In this document: positions 16,441-25,737 of the stretch, piece after piece
How positions within the stretch are numbered: position 1 is the first letter of the stretch
Layout of the letters: every line of letters begins with the position of its first letter
NCBI GenBank assembly: GCA_910584645.1
Contig: CAJUAU010000018.1
Coordinates: 1-58,715, forward strand
Origin: an uncultured Eubacterium sp.
Lineage (GTDB): Bacteria > Bacillota > Clostridia > Lachnospirales > Lachnospiraceae
Direction: 5' to 3'
DNA: 58,715 bases
Made by a program: the position numbers and the translations under genes
The notes under the pieces: generated by a model
Told to the model about the DNA's origin: nothing
The model's input: only the letters and a program-made list of their open reading frames with translations
Database searches by the model: none

Positions 16441-18783
16441 ATGAGAAAAAATGTTTTGATTGCCCGCTCTAATATCCGCAGATACAAAGGTCAGACCGCT
16501 TCGATCATCGTCCTGATCATAATCGCCTCTTTGATGCTCAGTCTGTGGCTGATGCTTTCTATGGATTATAAGAAAAACTTTGAAAGGTATCATGATAAAT
16601 TTAATGCGGAACACGTCACTTTAGCAGTTGACGGCGATACGGTTGAATTTCAAAGGTTTTTGTCACAGACGCTTGAAGGTGACGACCGGACCGCAGAATA
16701 TAGCCTGGATCACTGCAGGCAGATGGATGGAATGTTTCCTTACAACGGCGGGGAGGTCACCAGCTGGTTTGTTTTCTTAGAAAAACAGGCGGCTTTAACT
16801 CGTTCTATTGGGAAAACCGAGATTGTTGAAGAGGGAACATATACAAGCGGCGTTTATCTTCCCATGCTCTATAAAACAGATGATATCGCGGTAGGGAAGA
16901 CAATTGATATTTCCATTGGAAGCCATAAAGAGACATATATTGTGTGCGGCTTTTTCAACAGTATTATGATGGGGTCCCATAATTGCACGCTGACAGAAAT
17001 CATACTTACGGAAGATAAATATAAGGAGCTTGAAAGCAGCGAATGGGCGCCACGGGCAACGCTGTGTTCAGTGCGGTTGAAAGATATATCGGAAAATCTC
17101 AACTATGAAGCGTCGCTGAAAGCTGCGGTTTCAGAACAGCAGCCAAATATAAATATGGTGAGCAACTGTTATGATATCGTTTGGCAGTCCCGCTATATTT
17201 CCCAGATGATATGTTCGGGAATCATGAGCGCCATGGCTTTTTTTGTGCTGCTGATCGCTCTTGTGGTGATCGTATCGAATATTGTAAATTATATTCAGGT
17301 TAATATGAAAAATCTTGGTGCGCTGAAAGCCGCAGGTTATACATCAGGACAGTTGATCTGTTCATTATTAGTACAGTTTTTAAGTCTGACTCTCTTGTCG
17401 GCTCTAGTCGGCATTGGACTGTCATATCTTCTGTTTCCCTCTGTCAACGCAATGATGATCGCACAGACGGGAATCCCCTATGCCATGCACTTCCTGCCGC
17501 TGCCCTTTATGATTTCACTTATCATTCTGGGTGGTGCTGTTACCTCTGCTGTATGGTTTGCGTCACGCAGAATCAAAAAGATCGAACCGATCGTTGCACT
17601 TCGCTCCGGTATTCATACGCATAATTTTAAAAGCAATCGTGTTCCTCTTGAAAAGACAAAAGCACCTCTTAACCTGGCCCTTGCTTTAAAGACCGCGCTT
17701 TCAGGAGTAAAACTTAATGTTACTGTCTGTATCACAATGCTTGTGCTATCCCTTATTGTAGTTTTTTCTGGATTGATGACAAAAAATGTGATCCTGGACA
17801 GGCAGCCATTTGTTAATTTGATCGTAGGTGAAACCGCAGACAGCTGTATCAGCGTACAGGCGGAAGCGGAAGATAACTTTTTGCGCAAAAGGAACGCAGA
17901 CAGCCGTGTGGAAAAACTCTATCTTTATACTTCTTTAAAGGTATCCCATGTGGGAGGCGCAGAGCTTATGGCGACACTTTGCGACGACTTTTCAAAAGCA
18001 AACAATCAAAGTGTCGTATTTGAGGGAAGATTCCCAAAATACGATAACGAAATCGCGATTGCTGCAAAATATGCAAAAGAAAGCGGGCTCAAAGTCGGAG
18101 ATGAGATTGAAATAACAGCAAACGGAAAACAGGAAAAGTATCTGATCTGTGGATTTACACAGATCAGCAACAATCTAGGCAGAGATTGTTTATTTACCCG
18201 GAAAGGTTATGAACGGTTAGGAACACTCAAGTATACAAGCTATTATCTTAATCTTCTGGAGGGAACGGATATCGATGCATTTAATTCCGAAATGAAGGAA
18301 ATATATGAGGGAAAAGTCAACTCGGCTATTAATATTCAGGCAGCGATGGAGGGTACAGGAGGTGTCTATGTTTCGCTCATGTCAATTATTGTGATTATTA
18401 TCCTTATACTGTCTGCGATTATTATCGTTTTTGTATTATATCTGCTTGTGCGCACAATGCTCAATAATAAACAGATGGATTATGGTATCCTGAAATCTCT
18501 AGGATTTACGACGGGCCAACTGATCCTGCAGACTGCTATATCATTTATGCCTGCTGTTATGTTATCTGCCATAGCCGGACTGATACTGAGCAGTCTGATT
18601 ATCAACCCATTAACTGCATTGTTTTTAAGTGGCATCGGGATTGTAAAATGCACATTTACAGTGCCGATTGGATTGATTGCGGCTGCTGGCGTCGGACTTG
18701 TGCTGTTTGCTTTTGTAACAGTATGCATTTTGTCTTTAAAAATAAGGAAAATTGCACCGAGAGCATTGCTTTCAGGAGAATAA
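16441..18783 (+). CDS. FtsX-family ABC transporter permease
   Basis: 780 aa with two FtsX units. An N-terminal helix (about 18-40), an extracellular segment of about 200 residues, and three helices (about 258-285, 305-332, 348-375) form the first unit. A fifth helix (about 420-442), a second extracellular segment of about 190 residues and three helices (about 645-672, 690-720, 735-765) form the second. This 8-TM layout differs from the 10-TM BceB proteins. It pairs with the ATPase ending 1 nt upstream. It is probably a peptide or lipid export or mechanotransmission system (family knowledge plus context). Confidence 0.9.
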   Translation: MRKNVLIARSNIRRYKGQTASIIVLIIIASLMLSLWLMLSMDYKKNFERYHDKFNAEHVTLAVDGDTVEFQRFLSQTLEGDDRTAEYSLDHCRQMDGMFPYNGGEVTSWFVFLEKQAALTRSIGKTEIVEEGTYTSGVYLPMLYKTDDIAVGKTIDISIGSHKETYIVCGFFNSIMMGSHNCTLTEIILTEDKYKELESSEWAPRATLCSVRLKDISENLNYEASLKAAVSEQQPNINMVSNCYDIVWQSRYISQMICSGIMSAMAFFVLLIALVVIVSNIVNYIQVNMKNLGALKAAGYTSGQLICSLLVQFLSLTLLSALVGIGLSYLLFPSVNAMMIAQTGIPYAMHFLPLPFMISLIILGGAVTSAVWFASRRIKKIEPIVALRSGIHTHNFKSNRVPLEKTKAPLNLALALKTALSGVKLNVTVCITMLVLSLIVVFSGLMTKNVILDRQPFVNLIVGETADSCISVQAEAEDNFLRKRNADSRVEKLYLYTSLKVSHVGGAELMATLCDDFSKANNQSVVFEGRFPKYDNEIAIAAKYAKESGLKVGDEIEITANGKQEKYLICGFTQISNNLGRDCLFTRKGYERLGTLKYTSYYLNLLEGTDIDAFNSEMKEIYEGKVNSAINIQAAMEGTGGVYVSLMSIIVIIILILSAIIIVFVLYLLVRTMLNNKQMDYGILKSLGFTTGQLILQTAISFMPAVMLSAIAGLILSSLIINPLTALFLSGIGIVKCTFTVPIGLIAAAGVGLVLFAFVTVCILSLKIRKIAPRALLSGE

Positions 18784-18812
18784 AAAGAGTCATAGGGGAT
18801 TTAGCTAAAAGT

Positions 18813-19901
18813 TCATTGCAACAATTTCACTCCCAGTACAGTGGCAGGGATCCGATAATTTGGTGCAAGGTTTGAAAGCACTACAACCGCTGTTCCTGTT
18901 TCAAGGTTAAAGCCAATATAGCTATTATAATCTCCCGTTCCGCCGTTATGCCATATAATGTTGTTTTCCCTATCAATAATCCAGGACATCCCTATCTCAT
19001 CCATATTGATGCCCATTGTCTTATAATCTTTGGTAGACGCATTTATTGTTTTAAGGCTTTTATGGCATTCCCCAAAATATGGATTGTTCTCAAGCTGCAT
19101 TTGTGCGTAGGAAAGCATGTCGGATATATTTGATGTAATCGCACCTGCCGGCAAATAAGCATCATCTTCCTTCCACTCCCAATAATTTCCAAGGTCGCCG
19201 CTTCTATCAGAAATTTTTGTATCGGTCAATCCTAATCCGTTTTGTAGAAAATCATTTACCAATGTCGTATAATCGGTATCATATATTGCCTCAAGCAAAA
19301 GACCTAATACCGCATACCCATAGTTGGAATAAGTAAAGCCATAACTTTCCCTATCCATGTTCAAATTACTTGTTTTGTCGAGTACCATTTCTTTTGTGAT
19401 ACCGCAAAAGTCATTTCTTCCCATAAAGAAGTTAGAAATCATCGGACTTTCAAAATAGTACCCCTTATATCCAGAAGTGTGGGTCAATAATTCTTTTATG
19501 GTTGGGTATTTGTTACCATTGGGAAGCGGCAGATAACAGTCGATGGTATTGTCAATATTGATTTTTCCCTCGTTTATTGCTTTATTTATTAATGCGGCAG
19601 TAAAGGTTTTTGTAATAGAGCCTATCTCGTATGTATGAAGTTCTACTGGAAGTTCTTTTCCGTTTTCTCCATATACTTTGTAGGATGACACTCCGTCTTT
19701 GATAATACCCACGGTTATAACGGCGTCCGCATTGTCTTTTGTCGTGTATTCAAGAGCTTCCATAAAAGTCAGTTCTGGTATTTTGCTTATCTGATATTTT
19801 CCATATATTATAATAGCACCAAACCCCAAAGCAATGGAAAGGATAACTGCCATGATCACAATAATTACTTTTTTGGTTCTCCTTTTTATCCTGCTCATCA
19901 T
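18813..19901 (-). CDS. beta-lactamase-fold serine hydrolase (class C / PBP4-like)
   Basis: 362 aa. An N-terminal anchor helix (about 11-33) and then a PF00144-type domain. S95-I-T-K98 is the SxxK motif, Y191-S-N193 the YxN motif, and HNGGTG near residue 323 the third motif (HxG). Such proteins are often D-Ala-D-Ala peptidases or esterases, and not resistance beta-lactamases. The start at 19901 is preferred because GGGGAG is 5-6 nt upstream of the ATG ATG. It is convergent with the ABC permease and follows the toxin/antitoxin remnants on the same strand. Confidence 0.88.
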   Translation of the reverse strand: MMSRIKRRTKKVIIVIMAVILSIALGFGAIIIYGKYQISKIPELTFMEALEYTTKDNADAVITVGIIKDGVSSYKVYGENGKELPVELHTYEIGSITKTFTAALINKAINEGKINIDNTIDCYLPLPNGNKYPTIKELLTHTSGYKGYYFESPMISNFFMGRNDFCGITKEMVLDKTSNLNMDRESYGFTYSNYGYAVLGLLLEAIYDTDYTTLVNDFLQNGLGLTDTKISDRSGDLGNYWEWKEDDAYLPAGAITSNISDMLSYAQMQLENNPYFGECHKSLKTINASTKDYKTMGINMDEIGMSWIIDRENNIIWHNGGTGDYNSYIGFNLETGTAVVVLSNLAPNYRIPATVLGVKLLQ

Positions 19902-19915
19902 GAATTCTCCCCGTT

Positions 19916-20030
19916 TTATTCGCATAATAATTTCATGAATTTTTTTATGTGTGGCAAATCATCAATAAGTGTGTCCCAAGCTAAGTTATAATCTACACCT
20001 TAATAGTTATGGACAATAGCGGACTATTTT
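19916..20030 (-). pseudogene. broken HEPN-type (DUF86-like) toxin gene, C-terminal remnant
   Basis: On the minus strand, a frame ending at TAA 19916-19918 reads AIVHNY, stop, GVDYNLAWDTLIDDLPHI. This matches the C-terminal HEPN signature (IVHNY-x-G-x-DY ... W ... DLP) of HepT/DUF86 ribonucleases. An in-frame TAA at 20000-20002 replaces the residue between Y and G, and the frame has another stop a little upstream. Only the last quarter of the protein is left. The gene is therefore dead. Confidence 0.65.
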
Positions 20031-20056
20031 TTGTAAAATAATTTTATCCCGATTGG

Positions 20057-20155
20057 TCAAATACTACCAATCCCACCATTATCGAACTGTTCAAGGAAAC
20101 GTAACATACCTGTCACTCCAAGGGATTCTTTTAATGCGTTTAAGCCGTTTATTTG
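20057..20155 (-). pseudogene. remnant of a small accessory ORF (LGVTGMLRFLEQFD family)
   Basis: A minus-strand frame reads NGLNALKESLGVTGMLRFL and then EQFDNGGIGSI before TGA at 20057-20059. The GMLRFLEQFDNG core resembles short uncharacterised proteins found near toxin/antitoxin genes, which normally continue with GDYTKE; here the frame is cut. It overlaps the fragment at 20091-20237 in a different frame, consistent with deletion and fusion. Family memory only; a profile search is needed. Confidence 0.4.
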
Positions 20156-20237
20156 AAAGGAACTGGATAAAATCTATAACAGTATCGTAGTCTTGCTCTT
20201 CTAATGTATCTAAAAGTTCATTAACAACAATTTGCAT
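20091..20237 (-). pseudogene. remnant of an antitoxin-like small protein
   Basis: From ATG 20237 (minus) the frame reads MQIVVNELLDTLEEQDYDTV and then IDFIQFLSNKR, an amphipathic acidic N-terminus like small antitoxins. It then runs into a basic tail that is out of frame with the neighbouring fragment. There is no clear ribosome-binding site. The frame is open upstream to 20333 but passes through a GC-rich hairpin (20261-20300) that looks inserted. I treat it as a decayed gene; it could be a short real ORF. Confidence 0.4.
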
Positions 20238-20311
20238 CCCTTCATTTTTCGCGATATTTCGTCGTGCGGTATGCCCGGCAGAGCCGGTCATACCACGGAC
20301 TTTCGTCCTAT

Positions 20312-20363
20312 AAAAAGAAAACAGTACAGACATTATTGAGCAAGCTCAAATGTCTATACTGTT
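20312..20363 (-). terminator. terminator of tRNA-Arg
   Basis: Long stem AACAGTATAGACATT with AATGTCTGTACTGTT (one or two mismatches) and an inner TGAG/CTCA around CTTG, followed on the minus strand by TTTTCTTTTT. It ends the tRNA-Arg transcript about 32 nt past its 3' end. Confidence 0.75.
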
Positions 20364-20394
20364 CCCTTTTTGCACTCCTCAATATCTTCGTGAG

Positions 20395-20466
20395 TACTCC
20401 CAGCAGGAATCGAACCTGCAACTAGCCCTTAGGAGGGGCTTGTTATATCCATTTAACTATGAGAGC
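20395..20466 (-). tRNA. tRNA-Arg (CCT)
   Basis: The anticodon loop CTCCTAA gives CCT within a perfect AGCCC/GGGCT stem. The acceptor GCTCTCA pairs with TGGGAGT, with a G-U first pair. The 3' end faces the decayed toxin/antitoxin genes, a common site for integration of mobile elements. No flanking direct repeat was found by eye. Confidence 0.92.
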
Positions 20467-20574
20467 ATGTCAGGCAGCTTGATAGCTACCCTTCTATTTT
20501 AAATAAAATTATGCATTTCGTCAATCCCTAAATCGAGAAAAACTTTTCAATCTTCCCTGGCTTTACTTTCATAA

Positions 20575-22080
20575 TTAATAATAATGAAAATCCGAGAAGG
20601 TACAGCGGCCGCCAGTGGTCTTTGTACTGTACATAAAAAGCGCTGCCCGGCAGCCTGTAAAATGATCTAAGGTAAAGGCCAGTTTGTGGGGGGTGCCCGC
20701 AGGGAGCCAGTTGCCGTCTTTCAGATAAGAGAACTGAACCTCATCCTTCATGTCAGTAAAATCTGCAGTCATGCAGAGAGATACGACGGGAGCATTCAGT
20801 GGGATCCGGAAAGTTTCATTTCCTGGCAAGGTATCTTTGTCCGTCATGTTCTGGGAAATCTCTCCCACATTCCGCTCTGTGAGGATGAGAAAATATTGCT
20901 GGTCTTCCATGGTGACAGCCAGATGTGCATAACTGCTCTGGAAGGCGCAGAGACCAGCTACATCGCCCTCCTTTAACTGAGAGGCATCCAGCGTTACAGA
21001 AGCTTTTGTCTGTGGAAAACGTGTTCTCTGGGTTAATGTATTCACAGCTTGTGCAATATTTGTGGATAACTTGTCCGTCTGGATTGTATAAGCTGTGGAT
21101 GAAAGTTCATATAACGAGGGATCCGGCAGATGGTTCCACTGCCATTGGAGTTGTAAGTTCCCGTTGTTATCTGTAAAATTGCTGGTGAATAGTGGTTCGT
21201 AGGAATGCTCCGGGCGAAGAGAGGGAAGATGGATCTCTCTTGGCACCACGCCATGTGTGCCAAATACCGGAAAATCATCTTCAAAACTTATGGGGATCAA
21301 TACAGGAATCCTTCCCACTGCGCCACTGTCCTGAAAAAGTATGGCAAACCATTTACCGTCCGGGGTATCCACAATGCCTCCCTGGGCAACTCCCCGATTG
21401 TGAAAGCCCATGTCATCATCCAGGACGTCCCTGCCCTGAAACTCGCCAGTCAGGGAATCGGACACGAAACATGCCTGGGTACGGCGCTGGCTGCCGGTAT
21501 CCGGCCAGTGGATAAAAAAGAGATAATATTTCCCATTAATATGGTAGATATGGGTGCCTTCATATCCCAGACGGATTTTACCAGTGTCCTTTAAAAGCAG
21601 CCGATGAAGGCCGCCCTCCAGTGGACCGCTGAGATCAGGTTTAAGTTCTGTTATGTAGATCTCTGTGTTTCCATAGACAATATATACCCGGTCTTCGTCG
21701 AACAGAAGTGAGGCATCGTGGTAAAAACCTTTGATATCCTGGCGCTTCCAGGAGCCTTCGATATCTGTCGTGTAAAACAGATAGGTTTTGTGGACATCGT
21801 TTGCCACAAAGCAGACATAAAAAGTGCCAGCGTGATAACGCAGGCAGGGAGCCCACATGCCCTGCCCATAGATCCCTCTGTTATCTGCCAGCCGGGCAGC
21901 TTCTGTATCCTCCAGAATATCGTACAGATAGCTGACGAGTTCCCAGTTCATCAAGTCGTAGGAACGCAGAATGGCACCGCCAGGAAAATAGTGCATGGTG
22001 GTGCTGAGCATATAATAGGTATCATTAACCCGGATCACATCGGGATCCGGGTAGTCGCATTTTATAATTGGATTTTGCAT
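20575..22080 (-). CDS. GH43 glycosidase (beta-xylosidase / alpha-L-arabinofuranosidase type)
   Basis: 501 aa. The N-terminal five-bladed propeller carries the catalytic triad by position: D12 in CDYPDPD (base), D122 in YHDASLL (pKa modulator) and E174 in GYEGTHIY (acid). The C-terminal about 190 residues form the beta-sandwich usual for GH43 subfamilies such as 12. No signal peptide, so it is cytosolic and acts on imported xylo- or arabino-oligosaccharides. The start at 22080 is chosen over an upstream in-frame ATG because AAAGGA lies 6 nt away. It lies 60 nt downstream of DAHP synthase on the same strand. Exact substrate is unknown. Confidence 0.9.
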   Translation of the reverse strand: MQNPIIKCDYPDPDVIRVNDTYYMLSTTMHYFPGGAILRSYDLMNWELVSYLYDILEDTEAARLADNRGIYGQGMWAPCLRYHAGTFYVCFVANDVHKTYLFYTTDIEGSWKRQDIKGFYHDASLLFDEDRVYIVYGNTEIYITELKPDLSGPLEGGLHRLLLKDTGKIRLGYEGTHIYHINGKYYLFFIHWPDTGSQRRTQACFVSDSLTGEFQGRDVLDDDMGFHNRGVAQGGIVDTPDGKWFAILFQDSGAVGRIPVLIPISFEDDFPVFGTHGVVPREIHLPSLRPEHSYEPLFTSNFTDNNGNLQLQWQWNHLPDPSLYELSSTAYTIQTDKLSTNIAQAVNTLTQRTRFPQTKASVTLDASQLKEGDVAGLCAFQSSYAHLAVTMEDQQYFLILTERNVGEISQNMTDKDTLPGNETFRIPLNAPVVSLCMTADFTDMKDEVQFSYLKDGNWLPAGTPHKLAFTLDHFTGCRAALFMYSTKTTGGRCTFSDFHYY

Positions 22081-22140
22081 AATAATTCCTTTTCTTTTTA
22101 ACATTGGTGCCGTGGTACTGAAGCAGATCTTACAAAGTAA

Positions 22141-23163
22141 TTATAAAAGATCAGCAATCTCATAGATCAGCTTCTCTGTTTTTTCCCAGCCCAGGCATGG
22201 ATCTGTGATAGACCGGCCGTAAACACCTTCGCCGATCTTCTGGCAGCCGTCTTCAATATAGCTTTCGATCATAAGTCCTTTTACCATATTTCTGATATCG
22301 TTGGAAAAACGCCGGCTTTCCAGTACCTCTCTGGAGATACGGATCTGCTCTTTGAAGCGCTTGCCGGAGTTGTTATGGTTGGTATCGATGATCACGGCCA
22401 TATTATCCAGGTTGCGCTGGCTGTATATCTCGTGGAGCAGGAGAAGGTCTTCATAGTGATAGTTGGGGAGGCTCTTTCCGTGTTTGTTCACACTTCCCCG
22501 AAGGATCGCGTGGGTGTAGGGGTTGCCTTCTGTCTCTACTTCCTGCTGGCGGTAGATAAAATGGTGGCTGCACTGGGCGGCCTCGATGGAGTTCAGCATA
22601 ACCGTAAGGTATCCACTGGTTGGGTTTTTCATACCACAGGGTACAGAGATGCCGCTGGCGGTGAGGCGGTGCTGCTGGTTTTCTACAGAGCGGGCGCCGA
22701 TCGCAACATAGGAAAGAACATCAGAAAGATATTCATAATTTTCCGGATAAAGCATTTCGTCGGCACAGGTCATGCCAGTCTGTTCCACCACTGCCACATG
22801 GGTCTGGCGGATGAGATGAAGTCCTTCCAGCATATCTTCCTTCTTTTCAGGATCTGGCTGGCTTGCCATCCCTTTATAGCCCTTGCCCGTTGTGCGGGGT
22901 TTATTTGTATACACTCTTGGAACGATAAATATCTTTTCTGCTACTTTTTCCTGGATCGTGGCCAGACGCAGGGTGTAGTCAATCAATGCTTCTTCATTGT
23001 CAGCGGAGCAGGGGCCGATGATCAGTGCAAACAGATCACTTCTGCCTGCCAGTATATCTTTCAGGATACGATCCTTTTCTTCTTTGATTTTTGCCGCTTT
23101 TTCTGAAATCGGAAATTCATTTTTAATTTTATCAGGATTCGGTAAGTTTCTCAGTACTTTCAT
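22141..23163 (-). CDS. aroF: 3-deoxy-7-phosphoheptulonate synthase, class I-alpha
   Basis: 340 aa; condenses phosphoenolpyruvate and erythrose 4-phosphate, the first step to chorismate and aromatic amino acids. Signatures: IGPCSADN (about 49-56), KPRTTGKGYKG (about 88-98), RSVENQQHR and the C-terminal DTNHNNSGK metal-site region. It is AroG/AroF/AroH-like, not the short Bacillus AroA type. AAGGAA is present before the ATG. No T-box or trp-type leader is seen in the roughly 240 bp to the divergent kinase gene. Which aromatic residue inhibits it cannot be told by eye. Confidence 0.95.
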   Translation of the reverse strand: MKVLRNLPNPDKIKNEFPISEKAAKIKEEKDRILKDILAGRSDLFALIIGPCSADNEEALIDYTLRLATIQEKVAEKIFIVPRVYTNKPRTTGKGYKGMASQPDPEKKEDMLEGLHLIRQTHVAVVEQTGMTCADEMLYPENYEYLSDVLSYVAIGARSVENQQHRLTASGISVPCGMKNPTSGYLTVMLNSIEAAQCSHHFIYRQQEVETEGNPYTHAILRGSVNKHGKSLPNYHYEDLLLLHEIYSQRNLDNMAVIIDTNHNNSGKRFKEQIRISREVLESRRFSNDIRNMVKGLMIESYIEDGCQKIGEGVYGRSITDPCLGWEKTEKLIYEIADLL

Positions 23164-23279
23164 AATATTCCTTCTTTCTCATTTCCCATCATGCATCTGG
23201 CATGGCACAAACAATTCTAGCATTGAAAAAGAAGGATGTCAAGAAAAGACCTGTTTTTCCCGGAATTTATAAAAAAAGA

Positions 23280-23308
23280 TCGAAATAAATATAAAACTGT
23301 GCTAAAAT
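23280..23308 (+). promoter_or_regulatory. possible extended -10 promoter for the kinase/regulator pair
   Basis: TAAAAT (23303-23308) with TGC in front, and TCGAAA (23280-23285) 17 bp upstream. The -35 is weak. It lies about 100 nt before the kinase start. Confidence 0.4.
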
Positions 23309-23406
23309 AAGTTCTGGGGCGTGTCTGAAAACTCATTCCTATGTTCTGCACGCCCTTGTGAAACTTAAATGCTAAAATATTTGAAGATGCAGAAGAGAGG
23401 AAGGAC

Positions 23407-24924
23407 ATGAAAAAAAGTTCTGTGGCATTAAGACTGCGGAAAAGCAGAAATATGTTTGTTTTGATTGCGGTGGCGCCCATCGCAGCTATGATCCTGATGG
23501 TGATCCTTTTTGTATATGGTGAGCTTCAGGGTATTAAAGCCACCTATCATATTGATTCTGAAAAAATTGACTCTCCCTATACGATCTTTGATAAGGTACT
23601 GCTTCTGAATTCTTATACTAAATATGATTTTTTAGAGCTGCAGGATATGGCACTGCGAAATCCGACGGTTTATCTGGATGAAGAATTTTTAAAAAAGGAA
23701 AATGAAAAACTGAAAAGCAAATATTCTTTTCTTGCTGTCATTTTAGATGGAGAATTTACTTTTTTTGGTAATGAACAGTATTATGACGAGACAGGCATAG
23801 GGGTCTTGATGGGAAGAAATAACGTTTATGGGAATAATGCCCAGTACCTGGATGCTGGTTCCCAGCGTTTTCTTTTGAAAAAGCTCGGGCTCTATCTCCC
23901 GGACGGACGCATAGGAAGTGTATGTATTGTCACAGATCTGAATATCAATTTACCCCATATCACTATTTTCACAGTGGGCTTGATCTGTATGGTTGTAATT
24001 ATTTCTGTACTTGTAATTATTGCGATTATCGGTTATGCTTATTATAATATTGTTATTCCCATCCGTAAATTGCAGGCAGCAGTCATCCGTATTGCCAATG
24101 GGGAGATGGATTATAAGATCCAGACCAATGAAATCAATGAGTTTACGGAGCTGTTTAAAGATTTTGACGGGATGCGGATCGCCTTGAAGGAATCTATTGA
24201 AGAGAGAAACAAAGCGGATGCCTTGACGAAGGAAGTGATTGGCAATATTTCTCATGACCTGAAGACGCCCCTGACTGCGATCAAAGGTTATGCAGAAGGG
24301 ATTCTGGATGGTGTGGCTTCAACACCGGACCGGATGGAACGGTACGTTAGAACGATACATTCAAAGGCCTCTGATATGGCAGGTCTGGTGGATGAGCTTT
24401 CATATTTTACTAAGATTTATCAAAAGAAAGAAACGTTTCGTTATACAGAGGTTAAAGTGAATCGTTATTTCGGTGAATGCATCAGCGATATGGTACTAGA
24501 TCTTGAGACCAGGGAGATTCAGCTGCTATATCAGTGTTATGTGGATGAAGATACCCGGATCGTGCTTGACACGGATAAGATAAAAAGGGTGATCTCAAAT
24601 ATCGTAGGAAATGCAGTGAAATATATAGACCGTTCCCAGGGTATGATCTTGATCCGGATCACGGATGAGAGGGACTGGATCACAGTGATGATCAGGGATA
24701 ACGGAAAGGGGATCGCGAAAGAAGAGCTTCCTTATATATTTGACCGGTTTTACCGGACTGACAGTTCCAGGAATTCACGGACCGGGGGAAGTGGCCTTGG
24801 ACTTGCCATTGCAAAGAAAATCGTAGATGAACATGATGGAGAAATATGGGCAGAGAGTGAGCTGAATCAGGGAACAGCGATATATTTCACCATTCCCATA
24901 TACCATTCCCAGGTAGAGGAATAG
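23407..24924 (+). CDS. sensor histidine kinase with HAMP domain
   Basis: 505 aa. TM1 at about 17-39, an extracellular segment of about 140 residues, TM2 at about 182-215, then HAMP (about 216-268). The phospho-acceptor H is in NISHDLKTPLTAIKGYAEG (about residue 282). ATPase motifs NIVGNAVKYI, DNGKGI and GGSGLGLAIAKKI are intact. AGGAAGGAC sits close before the ATG. It is followed 20 nt later by its response regulator, so the kinase comes first, the reverse of the 13.6-kb pair. Its stimulus is not predictable. Confidence 0.93.
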   Translation: MKKSSVALRLRKSRNMFVLIAVAPIAAMILMVILFVYGELQGIKATYHIDSEKIDSPYTIFDKVLLLNSYTKYDFLELQDMALRNPTVYLDEEFLKKENEKLKSKYSFLAVILDGEFTFFGNEQYYDETGIGVLMGRNNVYGNNAQYLDAGSQRFLLKKLGLYLPDGRIGSVCIVTDLNINLPHITIFTVGLICMVVIISVLVIIAIIGYAYYNIVIPIRKLQAAVIRIANGEMDYKIQTNEINEFTELFKDFDGMRIALKESIEERNKADALTKEVIGNISHDLKTPLTAIKGYAEGILDGVASTPDRMERYVRTIHSKASDMAGLVDELSYFTKIYQKKETFRYTEVKVNRYFGECISDMVLDLETREIQLLYQCYVDEDTRIVLDTDKIKRVISNIVGNAVKYIDRSQGMILIRITDERDWITVMIRDNGKGIAKEELPYIFDRFYRTDSSRNSRTGGSGLGLAIAKKIVDEHDGEIWAESELNQGTAIYFTIPIYHSQVEE

Positions 24925-24944
24925 CAGACAGAATGGAGGATATA

Positions 24945-25646
24945 ATGAAGAAAATATTGATCGTGGAAGATGAGCTGCCCATTGCGGAGCTGGAAAAGGA
25001 TTACCTTGAGCTGAGTGGTTTTGAGGTTGCAATCGAGACGGATGGAAAAAAGGGATACGAACTGGCAAAGGATGGGAATTTTAATTTGATCATCCTGGAT
25101 CTTATGCTGCCAAACATGGATGGCTTTGAAATCTGCCGCAAGCTTCGGGATTTTACAGAAATACCTGTTATTATGGTTTCTGCAAAAAAAGAAGATATAG
25201 ATAAGATCCGGGGACTTGGTCTTGGTGCAAATGATTATATGACGAAGCCTTTCAGTCCCAGCGAACTGGTAGCACGGGTGAAGGCCCATCTGGATCGCTA
25301 CAATAAATTAGTAGGAACTGCTGTTAAAGTGGAAAATGAGGTGATCACCACGGGCGGTCTTAAGATTGACCGGACGGCCAGAAGGGTTTATGTGGATGGC
25401 GTGGAAAAATCCCTGACCACAAAAGAATTTGACCTTTTGTTTTTTTTGGCAAAAAACCCCAATCATGTTTTTTCTAAGGAAGAACTTTTAGAAGAGGTGT
25501 GGGAACTGAGCCCGGTGGGAGCGGATATCGCCACGGTGACAGTGCATATCAAAAAAATCCGGGAAAAGATTGAAAAGGATACCCAGAATCCGCAGTATAT
25601 CGAGACTGTGTGGGCAGTGGGATATCGTTTTATTGTAAAGGAATAA
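24945..25646 (+). CDS. OmpR-family response regulator
   Basis: 233 aa. Receiver domain with phospho-acceptor D in IILDLMLPNMDG (about residue 52) and the conserved K in MTKPFSPSEL; C-terminal winged-helix domain (about 130-232). ATG 24945 is chosen because the in-frame ATG at 24933 contains the ribosome-binding GGAGG. It belongs to the VicR/CssR-like group. It partners the kinase directly upstream. Confidence 0.93.
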   Translation: MKKILIVEDELPIAELEKDYLELSGFEVAIETDGKKGYELAKDGNFNLIILDLMLPNMDGFEICRKLRDFTEIPVIMVSAKKEDIDKIRGLGLGANDYMTKPFSPSELVARVKAHLDRYNKLVGTAVKVENEVITTGGLKIDRTARRVYVDGVEKSLTTKEFDLLFFLAKNPNHVFSKEELLEEVWELSPVGADIATVTVHIKKIREKIEKDTQNPQYIETVWAVGYRFIVKE

Positions 25647-25737
25647 TATTCAGCCCTTTTTGACAATACTATTATGGAGGCTTGCGTTTTTCAGCCGGGC
25701 CATATGTACAAATGGGATTGTGAAAGGGGATAAACAC

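Noticed and set aside
18783..18813. A terminator between the permease and the serine hydrolase
   Set aside because: The gap is only about 30 nt and no stem with a T-run could be found by eye.
22375..23106. 243-codon plus-strand frame in DAHP synthase
   Set aside because: It is antisense to a fully conserved enzyme.
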